NCBI GenBank assembly: GCA_937925775.1
Contig: CALAMM010000190.1
Span: 1-9,539 of the forward strand
Direction of reading: 5' to 3'
DNA from: an uncultured Fimbriimonadales bacterium
GTDB taxonomy: Bacteria > Armatimonadota > Fimbriimonadia > Fimbriimonadales > GBS-DC
Length of the DNA: 9,539 nucleotides
Position 1 is the first letter of the stretch. The number at the start of each line of letters is the position of its first letter. Positions 1 to 6,763 of this stretch are shown in pieces. A program made the position numbers and the translations under genes. The notes beneath the pieces are model-generated. The model was not told the DNA's origin, searched no databases, and worked only from the letters and a program-made list of their open reading frames with translations.

Positions 1-9
1 GAGGAGTTC

Positions 10-231
10 GTAGCGTCAGCGTCTCGCTGACGAAAAAAAAACGCCGATGTGGCGAATGGTGTCGCACCAGAGTTGGTCGTCGGCGAGGACGCCGACGCTA
101 CGCAGGTGTGTGTCGTCGGCGAGGACGCCGACGCTACGCGGTGTGGCTTGGACATTCCTGTCCAAGCGTTGCTCGTCGGCGGGACGCCGACGCTACGCAG
201 GTGTGTGTCGTCAGCGAGATACCGACGCTGC
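10..231 (-). repeat. REP-like palindromic repeat cluster 1
   Basis: The stretch holds four clear palindromes and one decayed copy. Three (78-97, 114-133, 174-192) have arms CGTCGGCG and CGCCGACG around a 3-4 base loop, each followed by CTAC, the complement of GTAG. A fourth (GTAG at 10-13, stem 14-32) lies in the opposite orientation with arms CGTCAGCG and CGCTGACG. A fifth, around 207-230, is degenerate. A second palindrome type, arms GCTTGGACA and TGTCCAAGC with a 4-base loop, sits at 146-167. The linker after units 1 and 3 is the same, so the array looks like a partial duplication with a period of about 96 bases. A GTAG tetranucleotide abutting a palindrome is the known layout of REP elements. 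Most units run opposite to the second cluster at 6782-6990. No transposase is present. The cluster stays open in some reading frames but shows no sign of being protein-coding. Confidence 0.85.
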
Positions 232-273
232 AGTGCCTCCAAAAACGAGCTACTTTGCCGACAATTCTCCGTG

Positions 274-1107
274 ATGCGAGCGATTGAGGTGCATCACCTG
301 GTAGTGGCATATCGGCGATGGTTCAAGCCGCCACTGCGCGCGGTGGACGACCTCAGCTTCGAGGTGCGCGAGGGCGAGATTGTCGGTTTTCTGGGCGTGA
401 ACGGCGCAGGGAAAACCAGCACCATCAAGACGCTGATGGGGTTCCAACCGCCCACAGCAGGCGAGGCGCGGATTTTCGGGATGAACGCCACCGACGCCCG
501 CGCCCGCCAACTGGTCGGGTTCCTGCCTGAAACCGCGCTCTATTCGCCCTACCTGACGCCCTACGAGACGCTGCGCCTCTATGGCGAACTACACGGCTTG
601 CGCGGACACGCGCTCAAAGCCCAAATCGAAGCACTGCTGGAAGCCGTGAACCTCGCCCACAAGATGCACACGCTGAACAAGAACCTCTCCAAAGGGATGC
701 TGCAGCGCGTCGGCATCGCGCAAGCCCTGCTGGGCGACCCGAAACTGCTTGTTTTGGACGAGGTCTCGTCAGGGTTAGACCCCATCGGCAAGCGGGAGCT
801 GCGCGACCTGCTCGCCACACAACGCCAGCGCGGCACCACTATCTTCTTCTCCTCACACGAACTGGCGGAAGTCGCCTCCATCTGCGACCGTATCCTGATT
901 ATCCATCAGGGTCGGTTGATTGCCGAACACACGCTAAATGAGCTGGCAGGGCGCGTGGAATCGCTGGAAGACTACTTCATACGCACTGTGCAATCAGGGC
1001 AGGATGCCCTGCAGGCTGGTGTTGGAGCTGAGATGGCGCGCAGCGAAGCGGCTGCGTCGGCGTCTGCCCCAACCAAGCAACAAACCCACTCGGAGGAGGC
1101 TGCATGA
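274..1107 (+). CDS. ABC transporter ATP-binding protein (ABC-2 exporter type)
   Basis: This 277-residue cytoplasmic ATPase would power the membrane partner encoded directly downstream. All nucleotide-binding motifs are visible: Walker A GVNGAGKTS at 41-49, a Q-loop region LPE at 84-86 (Glu in place of Gln, common in this subfamily), a signature LSKGM at 138-142 in place of LSGGQ, Walker B LLVLDE at 158-163 with catalytic Glu163, D-loop SGLDP at 166-170 and switch His195. The last 35 or so residues are low-complexity, rich in Ala, Ser and Glu. The frame is open upstream to position 49, but that part is translated repeat, so I start at ATG 274, where homology to the family begins; GTG 271 is the alternative. 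No clear Shine-Dalgarno sequence precedes either. The stop overlaps the permease start by four bases. The substrate is unknown; the family includes drug, lipid, polysaccharide and copper-maturation exporters. Confidence 0.93.
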   Translation: MRAIEVHHLVVAYRRWFKPPLRAVDDLSFEVREGEIVGFLGVNGAGKTSTIKTLMGFQPPTAGEARIFGMNATDARARQLVGFLPETALYSPYLTPYETLRLYGELHGLRGHALKAQIEALLEAVNLAHKMHTLNKNLSKGMLQRVGIAQALLGDPKLLVLDEVSSGLDPIGKRELRDLLATQRQRGTTIFFSSHELAEVASICDRILIIHQGRLIAEHTLNELAGRVESLEDYFIRTVQSGQDALQAGVGAEMARSEAAASASAPTKQQTHSEEAA

Positions 1108-1883
1108 TTCGCACGCTACACATCACACGGGCACTCATGACGGCGGGCTTACTGGAGACCATCCGCCGCAAAGACCTCTATGTCGTGGTGATTTTGACGG
1201 TGTTGTTGGTTCTGGGCGCCTCGGCGTTCCGCGTTTTCGGTGTGCAAGGGCTGGAGATTTTCGTGAAAGATGTGGCGTTCACGGCGATTGGCGTGATGAC
1301 GACGGTGCTGACCGTGCTCATCGCCGCGCGCCAACTCCCTGAAGAGATGCAGCGACGCACGATTTATCCGCTGATGGCACGCCCAATCACGCGCGGGCAA
1401 CTGCTCGTTGGCAAGTGGGCAACCGCGTTCTGCACAGCAGGGTTGTGCTTCATAATCCTCGCGCTGGTCACGCTGGGACTGCTGGCTTCGCTGGGCATCC
1501 CTGTGAGACCGATTTTTGTCCAGTATGTGCTGCTCAAGATTATGGGTATCGGGTGGCTCTGTGCGATGGTGATTGCGCTCTCGTTGTACCTGACGCCCGC
1601 CGCGAATGTGACGCTCTCGCTGATTCTGGCGTTCGGTTCGGGCGTGTTCAATCGGCTACTCTTGATGGCGCACTGGGAGCATGACCTGAACGCGCTCTGG
1701 CTGAACCTCCTCTACGGCATATTGCCCCACTATGACTACTTCGATATGAGCAAGAAGGTTGTGTTCGATTGGGATCTCGCGCCGTGGTGGGTACTGGGCG
1801 CGATGGGAGGGTACGCCTTCATCAGCGGCTCAATCTGGCTGTTCATCGGCTGGCTGCGGTTTCGAAAGCAGACCATCGGTTAG
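1104..1883 (+). CDS. ABC-2 type transporter permease
   Basis: This 259-residue integral membrane protein is the channel-forming partner of the upstream ATPase. Hydrophobic segments suggest six membrane helices, near residues 24-43, 53-76, 105-130, 141-163, 168-188 and 229-250. Between the second and third lies QLPEE followed by RRTIYPLMARPITR (77-97), the amphipathic segment typical of NosY-like ABC-2 permeases, thought to contact the ATPase. ATG 1104 overlaps the ATPase stop (ATGA), and GGAGGAGG at 1092-1099 inside the ATPase gene is its ribosome binding site, so the two are translationally coupled. The operon appears to contain only these two genes; there is no periplasmic binding protein, which fits an exporter. 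Substrate not identifiable. Confidence 0.88.
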   Translation: MIRTLHITRALMTAGLLETIRRKDLYVVVILTVLLVLGASAFRVFGVQGLEIFVKDVAFTAIGVMTTVLTVLIAARQLPEEMQRRTIYPLMARPITRGQLLVGKWATAFCTAGLCFIILALVTLGLLASLGIPVRPIFVQYVLLKIMGIGWLCAMVIALSLYLTPAANVTLSLILAFGSGVFNRLLLMAHWEHDLNALWLNLLYGILPHYDYFDMSKKVVFDWDLAPWWVLGAMGGYAFISGSIWLFIGWLRFRKQTIG

Positions 1884-1915
1884 CAACGAGTTCTAACACA
1901 CTGCAATCCTTCCAG

Positions 1916-1962
1916 ATTAGGTACACTCTCTTTCACTTCGCGCACGGCGAAGGCAACCTAAT
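1916..1962 (+). promoter_or_regulatory. Nested inverted repeat in the hppA leader
   Basis: ATTAGGT (1916-1922) is complementary to ACCTAAT (1956-1962). Between them CTTCGC (1936-1941) pairs with GCGAAG (1947-1952) around a 5-base loop. Together they could form a two-tier hairpin ending about 10 bases before the Shine-Dalgarno sequence of hppA. It could be leader structure or the end of the ABC operon. There is no U-tract, so it is not a standard intrinsic terminator. I found no convincing -35/-10 pair here. Confidence 0.3.
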
Positions 1963-1986
1963 TCCAAACAAGGGAGGAGTTGTTCG

Positions 1987-4536
1987 ATGAAGAATGCGGA
2001 CGCGGTTCAGCGCGGCGGGTGGGCAGTCATACCCGAACGCGCGGCGTTTTTGGGCGTATTATGGCTGCTTTCGGGGCTAAAGGCGTTCGCGGCGGAAGCC
2101 GTCGAATTGCCCCCCTTCGGCTCGCAGGAGTACCTAATCCTCGGAATCGTGATGCTGCTGGCGTTTGCCGCGTTGGGCTTCGGGCTGTACCTGCTGCAGT
2201 GGACCCTCAAGCAAGACCCTGGCACCCCACGGATGCAGGAAGTTGCGCGGGCGATTCAGGACGGCGCGAACGCCTACCTCAAGCGGCAGATTAGCACGAT
2301 GATTTGGTTCGTGCTGGCGATTACGGTCGGGCTGTTTCTCCTCTACCGCCCCGTGTACGAGCGGATTTATCCTGGCGAGGGCTTGCTGCTGGGCGCAGGG
2401 ATTGCTGTCGCGTTCTTCTTGGGCGTGTTCGCCTCTTACGGAGCGGGTTATGTCGGTATGTATATGGCGGTGCGGGGCAACCTGCGCACGGCGGCGGCAG
2501 CGTTGAGCAGTTTCAAGCGTGCGCTGGAGATAGCCTTCCGCGCGGGCGCAGTGAGCGGGATGTTCACCGTCGGCTTGGGCTTGCTCGGCGCGACGGTGAT
2601 TTTCCTGCTGTTTCGCGAGAAGGCGATGTTCGTGCTGGTGGGCTTTGGGTTCGGCGGCTCGCTGGCGGCGCTGTTTATGCGCGTGGGCGGCGGGATTTAC
2701 ACCAAAGGCGCGGATGTCGGCGCAGACCTGGTGGGCAAGGTGGAGGCAGGCATCCCTGAAGACGACCCGCGCAACCCCGCCACGATTGCCGACAATGTGG
2801 GCGACAATGTGGGCGACTGCGCAGGGATGGCGGCGGATGTGTTTGAATCCTACGAGGTCACCCTCGTCGCCGCGATTATTCTGGGCGTGGCGGCGAGCCT
2901 GGTATTGACCCCTGCCAGCGCGATGAAACTGGTGATGTTCGCGCTGCTGGTGCGCGGCGTCGGCGTTATCGCCTCCATCATCGGCGTACTGGCGGTCAGA
3001 GGCGAAGACCGCGCCGACCTGAACCCGATGCAGCCTATCAATCGGGGCTTCTGGGTGTCAGCGCTCCTGGCGATGCTGGGCAATCTCGGCGTGGCGTACT
3101 TTTTCATGCAGGACATCCAGCTCAAGTCGGGCGTCACGGTGGATTGGTGGCGGTTCTGGCTCGCTACGGCGTTCGGCGTGGTGGTCGCCGTGATGATCGA
3201 ACGCATCACGGAATATTTCACCTCCACCGAGAAGAAGCCCGTGAAAGAGATCTCGGCAGCGGCATCCACTGGTCCCGCCACACTGATTATTCAGGGCTTC
3301 GCCTACGGGCTGGAGTCGAGCGTGTGGGCGGTGTTCGCGATTGCCTCCGCGTTGCTGGCGCCGCTGTTCATCTTTCCGCCAGGCTTGTTCGACGGTCCGA
3401 TGCTCTCGTTCTACGGTATCGCGCTCACGGGATTGGGGCTGTTGGCAACTACGGGCTACATCTTGGCGATGGACACCTTCGGCCCCATCTCGGACAACGC
3501 GAACGGCATCTTCGAAATGTCGGGCGCACTGAAAGAGCGCGGCAACCAGCCTGCGGCGGGCGGCTTGACAGGCGACAAAATCGTGCATCGCCTCGACTCG
3601 GTGGGCAACACCACTAAGGCGCTCACCAAAGGGTTCGCAATCGCCACGGCGGTGGTGGCGGCGGTCGCCCTGTTCCACTCGTTTGTGGAGGACTCCCGCC
3701 TTGTGGAGCTGATTAACATCGCCACGCGGAACGGCGTCGCACTCAAGGACGCCTTCGGCGGGTTGCCTGTGGATGTGCCCGTGGTGTTTATCGGCTTGTT
3801 GATTGGCGGCGCCGCGCCGTTTCTGTTCAGCGCGTTCTCGATTATGGCGGTCGGGCGCTCGGCGTTCGAGATGATCCACGAGGTGCGTCGGCAGTTCCGC
3901 GAGAAGCCGGGCATTATGCAGGGCACAGAGACGCCTGACTACGGACGCTGCGTGGAGATTGTCACCGCCGCGGCGCAAAAAGAGCTGCTCGGTCCGGGCG
4001 TTCTGGCAATTGCACTGCCTGTTGCGGTCGGATTTGGCTTGAGCATCGGCGCCTCGCCCGTGCAGATTGGCAGCAGCGCGTATGTGTTCACCGGTGCGCA
4101 GGCGTTGGGCGGCTACTTGGCAGGCGCCATCCTGTCGGGGCAACTGCTGGCAGTGTTGCTGGCGAACTCCGGCGGCGCATGGGACAACGCCAAAAAGCGC
4201 ATTGAGGACGGCTTCCTCGGTGGCAAGGGCACGGACGCGCATAAGGCAGGCGTGATTGGCGATACCGTCGGCGACCCGTTCAAAGACACCGCCGGTCCCG
4301 CGCTGAACCCGTTGATTAAGGTGATGAACCTTGTCGCGATCCTCATCGCGCCCATTGTGATTCAGCCGCTGCCCGATGCCGTGCGCATCGGCGTCACGGG
4401 GGTGGCAGTGAGCGCCCTGCTGTTCTCGGTCTACTGGAGCAAACGCGGTTCGATGGCGGAGACCATCGAGCATGAGTTAGGCTATCACACGAGGGAGGAG
4501 GAGTACGCGCCGGTCGGCGGTAAGGGCGGCGCGTAG
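1987..4536 (+). CDS. hppA: Membrane-bound proton-translocating pyrophosphatase (K+-independent type)
   Basis: The 849-residue polytopic membrane enzyme hydrolyses pyrophosphate and uses the energy to pump ions out of the cytoplasm. Family motifs are in order: DVGADLVGKVE at 243-253, DNVGDNVGD at 269-277, DTFGPISDNANGI at 496-508, GNTTKALTKG at 540-549, DNAKKRIEDG at 733-742 and GDTVGDPFKDTAGPALNPL at 758-776. These Asp- and Lys-rich loops bind Mg2+ and pyrophosphate. Lys544 in GNTTK is the residue that in this family marks potassium-independent, proton-pumping enzymes; potassium-dependent ones, including all known Na+ pumps, have Ala. The protein is longer than many bacterial homologues. Residues 19-37 are hydrophobic and end in AFAAEA, so the extra N-terminus may be a cleavable signal peptide or an additional helix. 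GGGAGGAG at 1972-1979 sets ATG 1987 as the start. It appears monocistronic. Confidence 0.97.
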   Translation: MKNADAVQRGGWAVIPERAAFLGVLWLLSGLKAFAAEAVELPPFGSQEYLILGIVMLLAFAALGFGLYLLQWTLKQDPGTPRMQEVARAIQDGANAYLKRQISTMIWFVLAITVGLFLLYRPVYERIYPGEGLLLGAGIAVAFFLGVFASYGAGYVGMYMAVRGNLRTAAAALSSFKRALEIAFRAGAVSGMFTVGLGLLGATVIFLLFREKAMFVLVGFGFGGSLAALFMRVGGGIYTKGADVGADLVGKVEAGIPEDDPRNPATIADNVGDNVGDCAGMAADVFESYEVTLVAAIILGVAASLVLTPASAMKLVMFALLVRGVGVIASIIGVLAVRGEDRADLNPMQPINRGFWVSALLAMLGNLGVAYFFMQDIQLKSGVTVDWWRFWLATAFGVVVAVMIERITEYFTSTEKKPVKEISAAASTGPATLIIQGFAYGLESSVWAVFAIASALLAPLFIFPPGLFDGPMLSFYGIALTGLGLLATTGYILAMDTFGPISDNANGIFEMSGALKERGNQPAAGGLTGDKIVHRLDSVGNTTKALTKGFAIATAVVAAVALFHSFVEDSRLVELINIATRNGVALKDAFGGLPVDVPVVFIGLLIGGAAPFLFSAFSIMAVGRSAFEMIHEVRRQFREKPGIMQGTETPDYGRCVEIVTAAAQKELLGPGVLAIALPVAVGFGLSIGASPVQIGSSAYVFTGAQALGGYLAGAILSGQLLAVLLANSGGAWDNAKKRIEDGFLGGKGTDAHKAGVIGDTVGDPFKDTAGPALNPLIKVMNLVAILIAPIVIQPLPDAVRIGVTGVAVSALLFSVYWSKRGSMAETIEHELGYHTREEEYAPVGGKGGA

Positions 4537-4551
4537 CGGGGCGCTGCTAAG

Positions 4552-4574
4552 GTAGGGCGCGTGTGCCTCCCTAC
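4552..4574 (+). terminator. Weak hairpin after hppA
   Basis: GTAGGG (4552-4557) pairs with CCCTAC (4569-4574) across an 11-base loop, 15 bases after the hppA stop. No U-tract follows, so this is only a candidate transcript 3' end. Confidence 0.25.
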
Positions 4575-4601
4575 ACCCGCAACCTATGGATGAGAACACC
4601 T

Positions 4602-4645
4602 TCACCCCTACCCCCTCTCCCGCACAGTGGGAGAGGGGGGGGTGA
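4602..4645. repeat. C/G-rich dispersed inverted repeat, copy 1
   Basis: TCACCCC (4602-4608) and CCCCCTCTCCC (4611-4621) are complementary to GGGAGAGGGGG (4629-4639) and the following GGGTGA, giving a long hairpin with a 7-base loop in the hppA to symporter gap. A related hairpin lies at 8173-8216. The wording (CACCCC, two bases, CCCCT) suggests a dispersed intergenic repeat and not a gene-specific terminator, though it may act as one for hppA. The rest of the gap, about 120 bases up to 4756, shows no other structure I can support. Confidence 0.6.
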
Positions 4646-4768
4646 GGGCTATAAACGCGCATACGCCCGATTGTTCGATCGCCCTCTGCACAACTGGAGA
4701 ACTATTCAGCAGGAAACCCGCGCCGTATCCCGAATCGAACCCCATCGCGTTGAGACAGGGAGGTATCT

Positions 4769-6622
4769 ATGGCACAACACGGCAACGGAGGACGCGAACA
4801 TTGGGGCACTCGGATAGGGTTAGTGCTGGCGATGGCGGGCAACGCCATCGGCATCGGCAACTTCCTGCGCTTTCCAGGGCAAGCCGCCGCAAACGGCGGT
4901 GGCGCGTTTCTAATCCCCTACTTCATCGCGCTCATCTTTATGGCTATCCCGCTGATGTGGCTGGAATGGGCGATGGGACGCTACGGCGGCGTGCGTGGAC
5001 ACGGCACCACCCCCGGCATGTTCCAGCTCATGTGGCGCCATCGCATCAGCAAGTATCTGGGGGTGTTAGGAATCTTTATTCCCCTCGTCATCTTAATCTA
5101 CTACTCTTACCTTGCCAGCTGGACAATCGGCTACAGCATCTACATGGTGACCAATCGGCTGCCGAAGGTTCAGGAGCAAGGGATCACTAAAGCGGATCTC
5201 TCCGCTCTCGCCCAGGGTGAATTCAGCGCAAACTTGCTTGCGGGGCTGCCGATAACGCGCGAGGACATAGAGGCGTTCGTCAAGGAAGGTAGGCCATCGA
5301 GTGCGATGACCGAGTTTCTGGCGGGAGTTGGCGTCAAATCCGAACAAATCCCGGCACTTACCCCGCAGGAGCGTCTGGAGAAACTGGAGGCGGCGATTAT
5401 CAAGGAGAAGGTAGTTAAGCCGTTCGACGAGGCACGTAAACGATATACGGGCGCAATTACCGCGGAGGGTGCGCCTGCAGGAGATGTGCTTCAAGTGCCC
5501 GCTTTTACCTACCTCGTGTTTTTGGGGGTATTTCTGTTCAGCCTCTGGGTGTTGGCGCGCGGCGTCTCAGGCGGAATCGAACTGTTAGCAAAAGTTGGAA
5601 TGCCCCTGCTGTTCCTGTTGGCAGTGATTATGGTGATTCGGGTACTCACTTTAGGGCATCCTGTTTCCGAGTCGCTTGGCCCGCTGAACGGTCTCGCCTT
5701 CTTGTGGGAGCCAAAATGGTATGTTGAGCGCGATGGTAAGGAAGTGTTCGTGTTGCTGGAACCGAAAGTGTGGCTGGCGGCGGTGGGGCAGGTGTTCTTC
5801 ACGCTAAGTCTGGGCATGGGCGCAATCCAGTGCTACGCTTCCTACCTGCGTCAGAAAGACGATGTGGCGCTCACAGGGCTTTCCACCACTTCCGCCAACG
5901 AGTTTGCCGAGGTGGTTCTGGGTGGTTCGATTGCGATCCCTGCTGCTGTGACCTTCTTTGGGATTAGCGCGACCCAGATAATCGCCTCGCAAGGAACTTT
6001 TTACTTGGGCTTTGCCTCGTTGCCCCCCGTATTCGAGTTTATGCCTTTAGGACAGATTCTGGGGGCGCTGTGGTTCTTTCTGCTGTTCATCGCGGCGATC
6101 ACTTCGGTGATGGCACTGGCGCAGCCGTTCGTCGCGTTCTTGGAAGACGAATACGGCTTCTCGCGCGGGAAAGCGGTGGCGGCCTTAGCTGCCATCTGGC
6201 TGCCCAGCACGCATCTGTGCATTTTCTTGAGCGGCTCGCTGGATGTGATGGATTTCTGGGCAGGTACTTTCTTCCCGCCCCTGTTCGCCCTGTTTGAGAT
6301 TATCCTCCTGATGTGGATCTTCGGGGGCGAGAAAATCTGGGCGGAACTGCTGGAAGGCGCGCAGATTCGCCCTTGGCGATTCTTCTACTACAGCGCGAAA
6401 TACATCGCGCCGATTATTCTCCTGTTCGTATTAGGGTTCTGGACATGGCTCAATGTGATTGAACCTATCCTGCAGGGGACCGCGCTCCAGCAGGGCGTCG
6501 AGGGTCAAGGCGTTGGCTGGACGGTGTGGATTACGCGCCTCTACTTGGTCGCGCTGTTTCTGGGGCTGGCGCTGATGGTGCGCATTGCGTTCAAGCGCAA
6601 GTTCAGGGAGGTGGCGGCATGA
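4769..6622 (+). CDS. LeuT-family sodium-dependent amino acid symporter (NSS family) with enlarged extracellular loop 2
   Basis: The 617-residue membrane protein imports a small amino acid or similar solute with Na+. It aligns almost end to end with Aquifex LeuT (513 residues): GNAIGIGNFLRFP at 24-36 in helix 1, NGGGAFLIPY at 42-51, IPLMWLEWAMGRYGG nearby, GQVFFTLSLG at 340-349 in helix 6 and ITS at 444-446 in helix 8. By that alignment both sodium sites are intact (Ala26, Asn31, Thr345, Asn377; Gly24, Ile27, Ala442, Thr445, Ser446). Glu381 matches LeuT Glu290, the carboxylate linked to chloride independence. Pocket residues differ (Ile108 for Val104, Met350 for Phe259, Leu450 for Ile359), so the substrate need not be leucine. 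The loop between helices 3 and 4 (about 131-243) is some 70 residues longer and charged. AGGGAGG at 4757-4763 supports ATG 4769. Its stop overlaps the next gene. Confidence 0.95.
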   Translation: MAQHGNGGREHWGTRIGLVLAMAGNAIGIGNFLRFPGQAAANGGGAFLIPYFIALIFMAIPLMWLEWAMGRYGGVRGHGTTPGMFQLMWRHRISKYLGVLGIFIPLVILIYYSYLASWTIGYSIYMVTNRLPKVQEQGITKADLSALAQGEFSANLLAGLPITREDIEAFVKEGRPSSAMTEFLAGVGVKSEQIPALTPQERLEKLEAAIIKEKVVKPFDEARKRYTGAITAEGAPAGDVLQVPAFTYLVFLGVFLFSLWVLARGVSGGIELLAKVGMPLLFLLAVIMVIRVLTLGHPVSESLGPLNGLAFLWEPKWYVERDGKEVFVLLEPKVWLAAVGQVFFTLSLGMGAIQCYASYLRQKDDVALTGLSTTSANEFAEVVLGGSIAIPAAVTFFGISATQIIASQGTFYLGFASLPPVFEFMPLGQILGALWFFLLFIAAITSVMALAQPFVAFLEDEYGFSRGKAVAALAAIWLPSTHLCIFLSGSLDVMDFWAGTFFPPLFALFEIILLMWIFGGEKIWAELLEGAQIRPWRFFYYSAKYIAPIILLFVLGFWTWLNVIEPILQGTALQQGVEGQGVGWTVWITRLYLVALFLGLALMVRIAFKRKFREVAA

Positions 6623-6732
6623 GCCTGAGCGGATGGATTTTCATGCTATCGGCGTGGTTGTTTGTAGGCTCGCTCTTTATCTACTGCTTCGCCCGAATCC
6701 TGTTTGGCGGGAACAATCAAATGGCGAAGTAG
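6619..6732 (+). CDS. MetS-like small subunit of the NSS symporter
   Basis: This 37-residue gene starts at ATG 6619, overlapping the symporter stop (ATGA), with AGGGAGG at 6605-6611 as its ribosome binding site. The product is one hydrophobic helix (about residues 5-29: WIFMLSAWLFVGSLFIYCF and onward) followed by a short polar tail, GGNNQMAK. Some bacterial NSS transporters, best known from the MetP/MetS methionine system of Corynebacterium, need a tiny one-helix partner encoded immediately downstream. Position, length and topology match that role, and the translational coupling implies stoichiometric synthesis. Sequence identity to MetS itself cannot be judged here. It is easily missed by gene callers because of its length. 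Confidence 0.8.
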   Translation: MSLSGWIFMLSAWLFVGSLFIYCFARILFGGNNQMAK

Positions 6733-6763
6733 GGTATCATACAGCAGGCAAGCGCGACGCCAA

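Noticed and set aside
14..41. Hairpin followed by nine A residues as an intrinsic terminator
   Set aside because: On the plus strand the tract after the hairpin is A, not T, and on the minus strand the T run precedes the stem, so neither strand has the terminator layout.
1891..1927. Sigma-70 promoter for hppA with TACACT at 1922-1927 as -10
   Set aside because: No acceptable -35 box lies 16-18 bases upstream, so the match is too weak to list.
3058..4473. A 471-codon open frame on the minus strand inside hppA
   Set aside because: It lies fully antisense to a gene with all family motifs, is rich in His, Arg and Gln as expected for the shadow of a GC-rich gene, and has no family resemblance.
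4627..5190. A 187-codon open frame on the plus strand at the start of the symporter gene
   Set aside because: It begins inside the C/G-rich hairpin and overlaps the LeuT-like frame, whose start, ribosome binding site and motifs are clear. Its composition is Arg/His-rich shadow.
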